Assembly: GCA_024663395.1 (NCBI GenBank)
Contig: JANFAH010000003.1
Location: 3,038,001-3,102,000 of the forward strand
Reading direction: 5' to 3'
DNA from: Pisolithus tinctorius
Lineage: Eukaryota; Basidiomycota; Agaricomycetes; Boletales; Pisolithaceae
Length of the DNA stretch: 64,000 bases
Part shown: piece by piece, positions 54,445 to 64,000 of the stretch
How the letters are laid out: the number at the start of each line of letters is the position of its first letter
Position numbering within the stretch: position 1 is the stretch's first letter
Translations under genes and position numbers: made by a program
The notes under the pieces: model-generated
The model's input: the letters and a program-made list of their open reading frames with translations, nothing else
What the model was told of the DNA's origin: nothing
The model's database searches: none

Positions 54445-55960
54445 TTGAGCAAGAAACTGCAAGCGGACGCGGTAGAAGAGATCGATATTGGAGGTGTTAC
54501 TTCGTGCGGCTGCCAAGAACCACGAATGAGTCTCCGTCCTCTCTGATCCGAAAGATTACGACAAGTTCTTAGCAGTCTACAAAAGTGGCCAGGGCGATGT
54601 CAGTGAATCCCTTCGTAGCCGCCTGGCGCTCAAAGCTTTCGAAATGACAGTGAAATATGACGACGCGATAAGCGGCTGTTTCAGAAAATATTATGTGTCT
54701 TCGGGCGACAGCGGTCCAGTCCAAAGAATGTCCCTGTAATATAGCGCAAATCCCCACCAAAAGCTTGCCCAGGCCTTCGTTACGAAGGGGAGCTTCCGTT
54801 CAAGGGTAAGCGCGACTTTAGCGTGGTTGCATGGCCCATGATATTGACGAACTTGGCTAGTGCTCTGTGGCCCCCCTGGATATGTCAACCTCTTGGATAC
54901 CCTCAATTCATATGCTCTCGTCAAGGAACTTCAAGAGGCACTTAAGTTCCTCCCCGCCGCTTCCTTCAAGCACGTCTCTCCTGCGGGTGCAGCAGTCGGT
55001 GTTGCGCTTGATGAGGTAGAGGAGCGGGTGTATGGTGTCGATGATCTGAAGGAAACCCTCACACTACTAGCTTGTGCCCTCGTTTGGAGACTTCATAGCG
55101 CTTCTACAACGTGCGACCTCGCAACTGCTCGTATCGTCTCAAGGGAGGTTTCGGATGGTAAGATGGCCCCAGGCTACACGCCCGATGCCCTCGACGTTCT
55201 GAGAAAGAAGAAAGCCGAGAAGTACTAAGTACATTTCCAAAATGAACCCCAATTATGCGCCACCCGAATTAGAAAGACGTCAGGTGTATTGCGTGAGTCT
55301 CGAGCAGCGCAGAAACGATATTAAGACCGTCGCCAAGTTGTTCGAGAACATCGTGGCCCAAAACAAGGATGTTAATACTCTCATCTGCCGCGTAGGACCA
55401 ACGCTGAAATATACTTGTTGCTACCCTTGCCTTCAAATACACCCAATCCAACTGTGTTGGGTATGCCAAAAACGGCGCGATCATTGGCCTCGGCACTGGT
55501 CAGCAGTCTCGAATTCACTGCACCCGGCTTGCAGGCTCCAGAGCCGACTCCTGGTGGCTCCAGCACCACTCTCGTGTACTGGCACTTCCGTATAGAAAAG
55601 ATGTGAAGCGTGCTGAGAAAGCGAACGCGATCGACTTGTTCGTGAGCGGTGAAGTCCTTGATGGGGGTGAGAAGTTGCAATGGGAAGGTCAATTCGAGAT
55701 TACGCGGGCCCCGCTCACAGACGAGGAGAAGATGGAATGGGTAGCAAAACTCGACCGACTGGCATGCTCCAGCGACGCATTCCTCCTCTTCCTTGACAAC
55801 GTTCACCGTGCGCGCAAGAGTGGTGAGATACCTTGCCGCCACGAGAAGTGTCATGGACGAGCTGAAGGGCAAGAACGCTCTAAGAACAACAGGACGGTCG
55901 TGCTTATATTTCAAAATACAGAAATCATTGCTCTATACAATCCGGAGAACTCTGTCCCTC
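54445..55960 (+). pseudogene. Decayed ADE16/17 (ATIC, AICAR transformylase/IMP cyclohydrolase) copy
   Basis: Matches the bifunctional last enzyme of purine synthesis but in pieces. ADAVEEIDIGGVT is followed by a shift to AAAKNHE, SDPKDYDKFL, SRLALKAFE and then a stop in the LRYGANPHQ region (seen as SANPHQK). An intron with GTAAGC...CTAG is retained. Next come [35 protein letters not shown], then about 15 residues missing before [19 protein letters not shown], another break after [41 protein letters not shown] in a shifted frame, [16 protein letters not shown] and [19 protein letters not shown]. The normal end is lost. The N-terminal third (IMP cyclohydrolase start) is missing. Because introns are kept, this is a duplicated rather than processed pseudogene. 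The functional gene must lie elsewhere. Confidence 0.88.
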
Positions 55961-55962
55961 GC

Positions 55963-57143
55963 TCACAAATGATTTTTGAAGAATAGCACAGCAGCCTTGA
56001 AGGAGCCCTCCTTACCCGCCTTGACCTCCGGCTTGGACACATCACCACGGATAGCAAACCCATGCGTACATCCCTCGAAGTACTCGCGGCGGTAGGTTTC
56101 CGTAAATTGCGCACCCTCGCCAAGGATCCTATCCGCTTCCGCCTGGGATTCCTTGGGGAACTGTGTGTCAAACGTGCAGGAGTTGATCAGGAGAGGGGCT
56201 TTAGACAGCTTCTTGTATTTCTGCACGTAAGAAGACAGACAGAACGTCAGGTTTGTCGAAGGGATTCGAGATTTAACGAAGCTACCTCAAGATCCTCGGG
56301 AACTTTGAGAAGCGAAGGGTGAGAGACGACAGTGACCTTCGTAATGTTCTCGAATGCGATGTCGAAGCCGTACCGAGCTGTTGCGTTCATAGCAGTCACA
56401 CTGAGATCGGTTTCCGTTCGTCCCAATAAATAAAGTACCCACCACCAAAGCAGTAACTAGTAGAACCAAAGTCCTTCACGCCCTGATCCTTGAGTGCAGC
56501 AACGACCTTGTCGATGTTGGGCCGGGTCTGGTCGTTCCCGTGTTTAGCGAACCAGGCAGGAATATCATATTTGCCACCCTGCAAGATAGTCAGGGACACT
56601 GAGTCGCCTTCATTGAGTACAGTACGTACGGCGAGGGCGTCAGCAGGGAGCGGATCACCATTAAGGTAGTCAATCGCGATGGTCTCGTGGGTTTATTTTG
56701 TGATCGGGCTTTGTGGAAGGAGAACCACGGCTGGACCCTCACCTTGAATCCATTTCTGGCAAAGTCATCCACGAGGAGCTATCCGCAGTGAGCACCTACA
56801 CTTTCTAAATATCCCAATGGATGAAGTGCTTGATCCTACCTGAGCGTTGATGAGGTCAATACCGAAGATGGACGGGAGAAAGAGGACAGCCTTCTCCTCG
56901 TTGTATTCACCAGAAGGTGTGCTAACGTAGCATCTCACACCTCCTATGAACTTAATTTCACCTGGATTGGCAGTAATGTGTCACGTCAGACACCCTGATA
57001 GTTGCAGCTTTATGAACAAACAAACCTTCTGGTGTTCCCTCGTGGCGAACGCCTGGCAGGACGATTAGCGCCCAGGCTCGCTCGGCTATCTCAGGTATTA
57101 GGTGCGATCACTTACCCTTAATGCAGTCTGGGCATAACGACAT
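55963..57143 (-). CDS. Dienelactone hydrolase family protein
   Basis: About seven exons on the minus strand from MSLCPDCIK (57143) to FFKNHL (stop at 55963). The spliced product runs [82 protein letters not shown], then the nucleophile motif YCFGARYGFD with the family cysteine. It continues with [14 protein letters not shown], the acid in SCTFDTQFP and the histidine in [11 protein letters not shown]. So the Cys-Asp-His triad is complete and the gene seems active, at about 250 residues. Enzymes of this family cleave cyclic or dienelactone esters, but most fungal members have unknown substrates. The next exon uses GTGGGT as a 5' splice site after CFG. It is convergent with and almost touching the ADE16/17 relic. 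Confidence 0.88.
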
Positions 57144-57863
57144 CTTGCACTTTGGAAATTCCAAAGATCAGTAGGTGAAGATAATAGTGTTTGTCGCGAG
57201 GTGAACCGAACTGAACCGAGGTGAAATAACGGGGCAATTCGACCTAACTTCGATAGCCGAGGTGCGACCGAAGTGAGTACACGTGAGTTGGACGAAGTAC
57301 TAGTTCTGGTCAGGTAGAAAAAGTTGGCGAAGTTACTCCGAACAACTACATATCAGCTCATAAACAACCAGCCTGAGCAGGGTAACCGACCCAGAAATTC
57401 ATCAGAAAGAAGTGTGAGGTGGTGCTTCATATGCAGCTACAGTGAGTGGTTCAGCCAGACAACATCATGTAGCAAACTCAGTGCCAATCCCAGAAGCACA
57501 ACACGTCCAAAATTTGAAGATGAGCTGACCATTCCCGTAAGACCGTGTCACAAGGGGTGAAACAACCCCTGCGCGGTCATATAACATTTACGCACCACAT
57601 GTATCACTAGAACATGGCCGGCGCCGCCGGCAGGCACCTTGTTTACCCCGCCGGAGCGCTGCCTTCGCGCCACGTGCCACACGAAAGAGATGTCCAACCC
57701 ATAGATTCATGTACCAGATCATATAATACACTTAGATTACGCATTCACGACAGCAGTTGAAACCAAGCCTATGTAAGCTCTTCACTGCCGAGGAATTGGC
57801 GCCCGAGCAGTTCATGCCTATGCAGAATCAGCAACCAGCTGCCAGTGCATAAGTACCTGAGAC
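57144..57863. other. Spacer, possible left boundary of the Helitron-associated region
   Basis: About 720 bases without a supported gene. There is a small hairpin-prone stretch GGGGTGAAACAACCCC near 57554 and a GC-rich palindromic GCCGGCGCCGCCGGC near 57619. I could not identify a definite Helitron terminus. Confidence 0.4.
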
Positions 57864-58804
57864 TCACGAATCGTCCTCGATCAGAAAACACTGAGCACGG
57901 ACAAAGGGATAAAGGCTACCGCACACATAACCACCCAAAACCCAGATCAAGTCAATGAACCCCAAGCTCTCAAAAACCTCAGCAGGCACTAGGGATACAC
58001 GACGCATATTGCTGATATTGATCCACAGCCCATGGCAGTCTATGATGGAGCGAGGCATCGATCTACAAAGCCCTGACACTCCATGCATCTCGTGGCAAGC
58101 CACCAAAACAAATCCTCATGCCGCATACTTCTCGAGGGCGCACATAGTCCTGAACCCGAATGCCTCGAAGTATAGAGGGCCCGCATTAACCATTGACATG
58201 AGCTCGAGTGTCAGCATCGGATATGCACAGAAGATGTTGTCAGCTGTGATGAAATTCATCACAGCAGTGCTGTGAAACTCAAATATAGGTGACACGGCCG
58301 CCACAGTGGAGGACACAATGACATCGATAGACCGATGCATGTTGGAGAATGACACAACTGAACAAATTGAGGAAGACCCGTACGGCCCTGCCTCCACAGA
58401 ACACTGGTGCATCACCACATACCCTGTGCACAGGAGGTGAGAAGCTCAGATGCCAGGCAAAGTCAGAAGCACCCACCCTCACGTTCTAGTAGCACTGATA
58501 GGTATGTCAACTGACAGCTGGAGACATATATATCGAGGTCAGTCGACACCCAAGGGGTCTCGTTCGCAGGTAACATGAGGTGTAGCACACAGGACCCGGA
58601 CACCACCGCATCACATGACCGCAAGAGACCCATCAACGTCCCAACATTGTCGAAAAATGGCATGGTCAAGAGATGCAGCCGGTGCTGGATGTAATCACAA
58701 GCAATGCTATTTAGCGCAGTAGAGGTCTGAGCCAACCTAGTGATGTCGGCTATGTTACAATACCCAAGGATATGTCGTTTTACCTCAACTGGCAGAGAAT
58801 TCAT
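57864..58804 (-). pseudogene. F-box-like protein of unknown function with one in-frame TGA
   Basis: Exon 1 starts MNSLPVEVKRHILGYCNIAD at 58804, an F-box-like motif, then helical sequence, VVSGSCVLHLMLP and TDLDIYVSSCQL. An intron of about 55 bases (GTGGGT...CACAG, around 58490-58436) joins LEREG to GYVVMHQCS. Exon 2 has RSIDVIVSSTVAAVSPIFEF, HSTAVMNFITADNIFCAYP and LEKYAA, followed by TGA near 58118 where the frame simply continues as GFVLVACHEMHG to a stop at 57864. The missing residue is most likely Arg (CGA). The family, with SGS...LP and DLDIY motifs, is common in mushroom genomes but has no assigned function. It lies in the same strip as the Helitron gene and shows the same kind of decay. 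Confidence 0.6.
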
Positions 58805-59107
58805 CGTAGGCAGGACTGTCGGGTTAAACATACGTCGACAACAGCACATTATATGCCTCTCACAATAAGGGGCATAAGGGGCACCCCTATGCAGCGCATG
58901 ACTTGGTTGAGGGGCTGTAGACCACGCACCACACATGGGAACAGTCACACGGCTCACAATCTGTATTGGCATGGAAGAGATTACTGTATAGAAAGCCACA
59001 GGGAAGACTAATCTGCGGAGGCCAATGTACCCCCAACAGCCAGGAAGCGACTAGCCAGCCTGCAAAGGGAGATGAAACAGGTACTACCGCTGCCAGGAAA
59101 GAAAGAC

Positions 59108-59900
59108 CTACACTAAAAGGACACGCAATATGTCCTGCAGGTCATCCTCAGCACGGATGTTTAACGGCGTCAAATGAGCAGCCCAAACCCTGATGAAGAC
59201 ATAGGAAGCATTCTGGCATTCACTCTGGTGACGTGCTAGATCAAAAAATACGATGTAAAGCCTCCTGCAGACTTCCACATGAGTGGTGGTGACATCAACA
59301 TCGGCGGCAAAGAGGTACTGAGTTCCAGAGATCCAGATGTTATCATTTCCAGAGACGCAAACATTCAATCGGCGCAGGCCTGATGTGGGCCCAAATAAGA
59401 ACCCCCAAACTTCATAACGAGTGGCATTGTCTACGTCGACTTCGAGTGAGGATATGATGAACTGTCTGGCATGTGATCAATGACAGCAACATGTCAAGGA
59501 GCATGAAGGACACAACCTGATAGTGGGCAGATGAGTTTCTGTAAGATGGTGTGTGCAGCGATGACAGTGTAGTTTAATGTTGAATGAGTGATAGGAGATG
59601 TTGGCCATATTGCTCGAGGGGCCCCCCTTACGCATCAAGCACACAACGGTCAGCAGTTTGGCACACATAAACAGAAAACATACCCACTGGACAAACACCC
59701 ACGATGTGTAGGCCAGTTTTGCATATTTCCTGATGACCTCAGCCCCGGTCGTCTGTAAATCTGTTGTTGTTCACTGTCTTGTGAGAATGATGCGACCTCG
59801 ATTGCGGAGAGGGCAGCAGCCAGCAGCAACGACGTCAGCGAGGACAGCCACAGAGGCACTGACTGCGACATCATGTGACACACTGTTGAGACGCACAATA
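59108..59900 (-). other. Possible gene fragments, unassigned
   Basis: Three minus-strand frames (59108-59368, 59477-59698, 59650-59898) contain phrases that look protein-like (HVEVCRRLYIVFFDLARHQ; QSVPLWLSSLTSLLLAAALS) and might be exons of one gene. I could not connect them with convincing splice sites or assign a family. Treat as uncertain. Confidence 0.25.
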
Positions 59901-60025
59901 TTCATTCACATGATCAAGTTACGTAGGTCAGTGCTAATTTACATGTGTACGTAGGTTGTCAGAACCCCAGCTTTTGTGTTATGTCTGCGAGACGTGTCCC
60001 AGCGCGATTAGAAGGATGATATTTA

Positions 60026-61091
60026 TCAGAGAGGGATGCTTACGAGGCGAGACTTCTTGTTACTCTCAATTGAGTGCTGCGAACCCTGGCGGACGCGTTT
60101 GAAGGGGTTGACGGGGCCACACGCAGGGGCACGCAAGACGCACATCTCACGAAGAGAGGAGGTGAAAATAGACTTTCTGTCCCCTTTGATAAAGAAGTGC
60201 AACAAAGCGAATTGCACCTGAACAATTGCACCACATAGCAAGCGGTGATAGTTGGCAGCCCAGATGGGCATGCTGTCGATGTCAAACACAGGTAGGGGTG
60301 AAACGTAGTGGGTAGAGGCTGCATGAGAGAGTGCATCCCTGAGCTCATCTTGCACAGGCCATGCCATAGTAGCGTCCTCTGTTGCATGGAGATGAGTATG
60401 TAGCTCTTGAAGGAGATGGGGACACTAACCAAGGCGGGTGATGTCGTCGGCATCATCCATCTCCTCCTTTTCTACATATCAGGTGTGATCAGATACAATC
60501 AAGTGACCTACACAAGACCGCAAGATGACCTACAATGAACAAGGCATGACTAAGGCGAATGCAAGGCATCCCCTGACTCTCACGCACCAAGGAAAGTAAA
60601 CTTTCCCCCTTTTTTAAAGGCACAAGCTTTTCCAATGCTCTTATATTCGAGATGATCAAGGGAAAGTCGTGCTGGGTGCTGCCATACACAACATCTCGCT
60701 GCACGGAAAGAAGGTTACAGGTTAACTTGGTCTCCACAAATCCACGGCTGAATGCATTCTTGGGGGAGTAACCACCGTCAGGGCCCATAAAGAAGCCCTG
60801 ATGGTCGATTTCGAAGATACCACTAAGTACCAACTCAGTGACATCATTGGTGTCGCCTTTAAGGACAGCGACGTCGCCAGAGGTACCGCCGAAGAAGAAC
60901 TCTGCACGAGCCACCAGATTGGGCATTGCTGCGTAGATCGCCAGAGTATTTTCTTTGAGATTCTCTACCACAGTCGAAGGTGACGGAGGAGACTCACAGC
61001 TATCGAGGGATGAAGACACATCCCAAGCAGGTGTCTTCGATGTATGGATGTCATCGGTGGTCGATGACTGATCGGCAATGGAATCGGTCAT
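60026..61091 (-). CDS. Hypothetical protein divergent from the Helitron Rep gene
   Basis: Three exons on the minus strand. Exon 1 (61091 to about 60538) starts MTDSIADQSSTTDDIHTSKT and reads through NLVARAEFFFGGTSGDVAVL, DVTELVLSGIFEIDHQGFF and VQRDVVYGSTQHDFPLII to HALFIV. A short exon encodes EKEEMDDADDITRL, and the last one EDATMAWPVQDELRDALSHA, DIDSMPIWAANYHRLLCGAI and a basic end NPFKRVRQGS. No known domain is recognised. The frame is intact across all three exons, unlike the neighbouring genes. Its start lies only about 90 bases from the presumed start of the Helitron gene, so the two probably share a divergent promoter and may travel together. Function unknown. Confidence 0.6.
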
Positions 61092-61182
61092 ACAAGCAGA
61101 TGGGGGGTGAGGGCAATGAGTGGATGGGCACCCCTCACAAATGCGCTGCCCTTTTAAAGAGGCACGAATAGGGGCGCATGTG

Positions 61183-64000
61183 ATGGAGCTGGCACAGGGT
61201 GGTGGCTGTCACTCGACTTCACCAAGTGTGACCTCGGGAATCCCAGATGCCCAGAAAATGGAGGAAATCTGGGGACGCTTGACCCGACAAGAATTGTACG
61301 ACAGTCTTCCTGCAGGCACCCTGCCAAACAGTCTACAAACATGGGCGCAAATGCGGCCAGCTATTTATCAGTTACCACCAAGTGTGCAAGATATCATACA
61401 AGCAGCAGCAAGGGCGAAGGAAGAGGCTGCTGTGGAGCGGAAGCATAAAGGCAAAGAGTTGCGACAGGAACGATGGTGAAACAAATGGCAGCGCAAAATG
61501 GAAGAGCCAGCAGGCAATGAAAGCGATGGCGAGGATGTACAGGAGCCACCTGAGCCCACGTCTCAATATATGCAGTTGCCCACACCAGAACAACAGCAAC
61601 ACTGCATAGCAGCTTTCATCGATGCCACAAATAACGAAGCGCTTGAGTCAGCAGTCTGTGTCATATGCATGCGGGAGCTCCTCCGAAAAGAAGGTAAGGC
61701 AGGAGATGATATGAAGAAATCAAATGCTCACAGGCATGGCAGGGGACTTGCACGTCATTAAAGACATACTGCATGTGCGACGCCATTTAAGCCCTGCAGA
61801 AGTCCATGCTGCACACCAGCTGTGGGATGGACTTCTCATAGCCAGCACATGTATAGACGAAGGAGGGCAAGGCTGGGTTTGCCAAGAATGCCATCGAGCC
61901 CTGCGTGCCAATCGCATGCCCAAGTATGCCATGAACAACAACCTCTGGATAGGCGACATACTGCTGGCCTTGCAGAAGCTGCAGTTTGTGGAAAGCTTGC
62001 TAGTCGCACAGCACTATCCTCGGTGTTATGTCTTCAAGTTATATCCCAGAGATGCCAGTCGCGCACAGAACCCACACCATCTGCAAAGGGCCATGGCAGG
62101 AAATGTCACATTGTATGAAATCAACGTCCCTGCTGTAGTGGATATGCTAGAGGGCAGATTGCTACTGCAGAGTGTAGAGACACTGTCCAGTGTGTTGGCG
62201 ATCATGTTGGTTGGAACGAAACAACTGCCAAAGAGTTGGCTGTCTCGCACCTTTCGAGTGCACTGTGATGTGGTTCTAGAGGCACTGAAATGGCTGCAGG
62301 CAAACAATGAGAACTATAACGATGTGACAATATCAGAAGAACATATCAACATGCTACCAGTCGATGGCATTCCAGCAGAGATCGAAGCCACGATCTGATA
62401 TGAGGAGAGCGAAGCAGTTGCTCTCCAGGAAAGAGAGGGGTACACAATGAATGAGTGCATCATAGACGAAGGTAAAGTTATGCATCTAAGAAACCACGAA
62501 GCCAACGGCAACTTCATGTATACGAGACAGACACTGCAGATGTCATGCCATTGCACATGCTTGGAGTGGCAGATCTCGAGCTGATGAAACTGTCCTCCTC
62601 GGAATTGATGGCTCAGGCACTTGCGAATCTCAATGATAACAGCATAGAGGGAGGTTATGTCATGCACCATGGCAATACACCAATCAACGACTTCCCTCCC
62701 CCAACCTTGTCACCTGCCACGCACAACCCACTCGGCGCAGCATTCCTGGTGCTCTTTCCCTACGGCAAGGGGGCCATGGAAGCAGAGCATCCAGTCAACA
62801 TTAGCCTGCACGAACATTGTAAGTGGGCGATGCAGTATCATGATCGTCGATTCGCCATGCACCATTCCTTCCCATTCATGGTCTTCGCACTCATGCAAAA
62901 GCGAGAGGCTATGCGAACAGCGCGACTTCAAATGAGGCGCAAAGATTTCGAATGGGACACACTTGCCTTGTCATCCATCACAGTGGCTGACCTCAAAAAA
63001 GCAGCAGCTGAGGAGGCCTGTCATGAGCCGATTGGTAATGCTTGGGTGCACACGTTGCGGCGACATGTCACTGCAGCGAATGGCTGTGTACTAGGGTCAG
63101 ATAATGCTTGAGCCAGTTACCAAAGTATGATATGGGGCACGTGTCTAATGCTCAGTGGCCCATCACTCTGGTTGACCATAAACCCTGTTGACATACACGA
63201 TCCAATCGCCCAGATATTTGCAGGGGAGGACATAGACTTGAACGAATTCAATCCGCAAATGGGACCTGATAGTAACCGACGTGCGGAGAACATTGCAGGG
63301 AATCCTTATGCTGCTGCCCGCTACTTTCACTTCATCATTCTCACCACTTTGGAGACACTCTTTGGCATTTGCCGCACAGGCAATAGGACCATGTGCGACA
63401 TGGGCATGCTCGGCCGTGTGGCGGGTTACTTTGGTGTCGTGGAGGCGCAGGGCAGGGGCATGCTTCATGTGCATATGCTGCTGTGGCTGGCGAATACTCC
63501 AAATGTGAATGAAATGCATGCCTGGTTGCAACAGGAGAGTTTTCGGGACACGATCCAAGCCTACATTCGAGCAAATATCTGTGCTCATCTGGATGATCTC
63601 ACCGAACAGGATCTGAAGAAGATGCCTAGAGACACTCAGCTAGCATATTCACGGCCACATGATCCACGCACCCCAGGATGGCAAGAGCAAAACCACAAGT
63701 TTGAAAGACAACTGGTAAGGTCCCAGCAACTTCATACATGCTCCAGGGCAACATGTCTGCGCACCACATGCAAGGGTCTTGTTTGCAAGCGAAGGGCACC
63801 ATGGCTGCTGAGTGAGGTTGACTACGTCGACGAGCGGGGCAATTGGGGTCCCCAACGAATGCATGGGTATATAAACTCTTATTGCCCCACCTTGCTGATG
63901 ACAATGCAGTGCAACAACGACCTCAAAACCAACACCAATGGAGCGGATACTAAAGACGTCGCATTCTATATCACTGCATATGCCACCAAAAAACAAAAGA
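61183..64000 (+). pseudogene. Helitron Rep-helicase gene, 5' part with three in-frame TGA; runs off the window
   Basis: The frame starts around MELAQGGGCHSTSP (61183). A cysteine-bearing N-terminal region (ESAVCVICMRELL; WVCQECHRALRANRMPKYA) and a helical domain (DUF6570-like) precede the Helitron-like N domain, with NPLGAAFLVLFPYGKGAMEA, QYHDRRFAMHHSFPFMVF and NAWVHTLRRHVTAANGCVLGS. The HUH motif is in GRGMLHVHMLLWL (about 63450-63488), and a two-tyrosine segment, FYITAYATKK, lies at the right edge. The helicase part must be beyond 64000. Introns are visible, for example about 61694-61736 and near 62472-62540. TGA at 61477, 62396 and 63109 each interrupt an otherwise continuous frame and fit CGA to TGA. 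The protein would nick and roll-circle copy the Helitron. Confidence 0.88.

Noticed and set aside
61183..64000. TGA codons in the Helitron gene read as recoded (selenocysteine or readthrough)
   Set aside because: The same TGA-for-CGA pattern occurs in unrelated decayed genes of the window, so CpG deamination is simpler.
1..64000. CRISPR arrays, operons, riboswitches or rRNA genes
   Set aside because: None seen; the sequence is eukaryotic, and the regular repeat at 13087-14240 is too diverged and too long in period for a CRISPR.

Overview
The window reads as a basidiomycete (mushroom-forming, Agaricomycete-type) chromosome. Genes are dense and broken by many short GT-AG introns of about 45-75 bases. 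Promoters are compact, and the mobile elements are typical of such genomes: chromodomain Ty3/Gypsy elements, PIF/Harbinger and Helitron.

Layout. 1-7.3 kb holds an ABC1/ADCK-type kinase (cut by the window edge), a secreted FAD-linked oxidase and a tandem pair of HSL-type esterases. From 7.9 to 41.3 kb lies a tandem triplication of one unit: a small gene of unknown function followed by a convergent QDR-like MFS drug exporter. All three exporters look intact, while the small gene is intact only in copy 1. Between copies 1 and 2 sits a 23.3-kb nest of mobile DNA. A PIF/Harbinger element (11264-34592, 118-base inverted repeats, TTA duplication) has its Myb/SANT gene interrupted by Ty3/Gypsy element A and its transposase gene interrupted by Ty3/Gypsy element B. 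The 5' LTR of element A is itself interrupted by a gag-only LTR element on the other strand. From 42 to 53.7 kb come ordinary host genes: a CWC25-like splicing factor, a small ion-channel-like membrane protein, a low-complexity protein, SLA2/END4 and SURF1. From 54.4 to 57.1 kb lie a decayed ADE16/17 (ATIC) copy and a dienelactone hydrolase. From about 57.8 kb to the right edge the DNA looks Helitron-associated: a Rep/HUH gene running off the window, with unknown genes on the opposite strand.

The most interesting material is in the two Gypsy elements. They are clearly different families but share the same devices. (1) A self-primer at the start of the transcript is complementary to a primer-binding site two bases after the LTR, and the pairing has changed in step in the two elements. 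(2) A -1 frameshift signal joins gag and pol: a slippery heptamer, a 9-base spacer and an H-type pseudoknot, both stems of which covary. (3) A two-exon gene lies antisense between pol and the 3' LTR and encodes a protein with a Zn2Cys6-like cysteine pattern between coiled-coil regions. (4) Each element is saturated with its own CGG-containing short motif (CGGNCT in A, CTCCG in B), in LTRs and coding DNA alike. Points 3 and 4 together suggest, as a hypothesis, that each element encodes a DNA-binding protein recognising its own DNA.

Decay in the region is strongly of the CpG-to-TpG/CpA type, suggesting CpG methylation of the mobile DNA. It appears in the LTR differences of element B and in TGA stops replacing probable CGA codons in the B gag, the Harbinger Myb gene, the Helitron Rep gene and a neighbouring gene.
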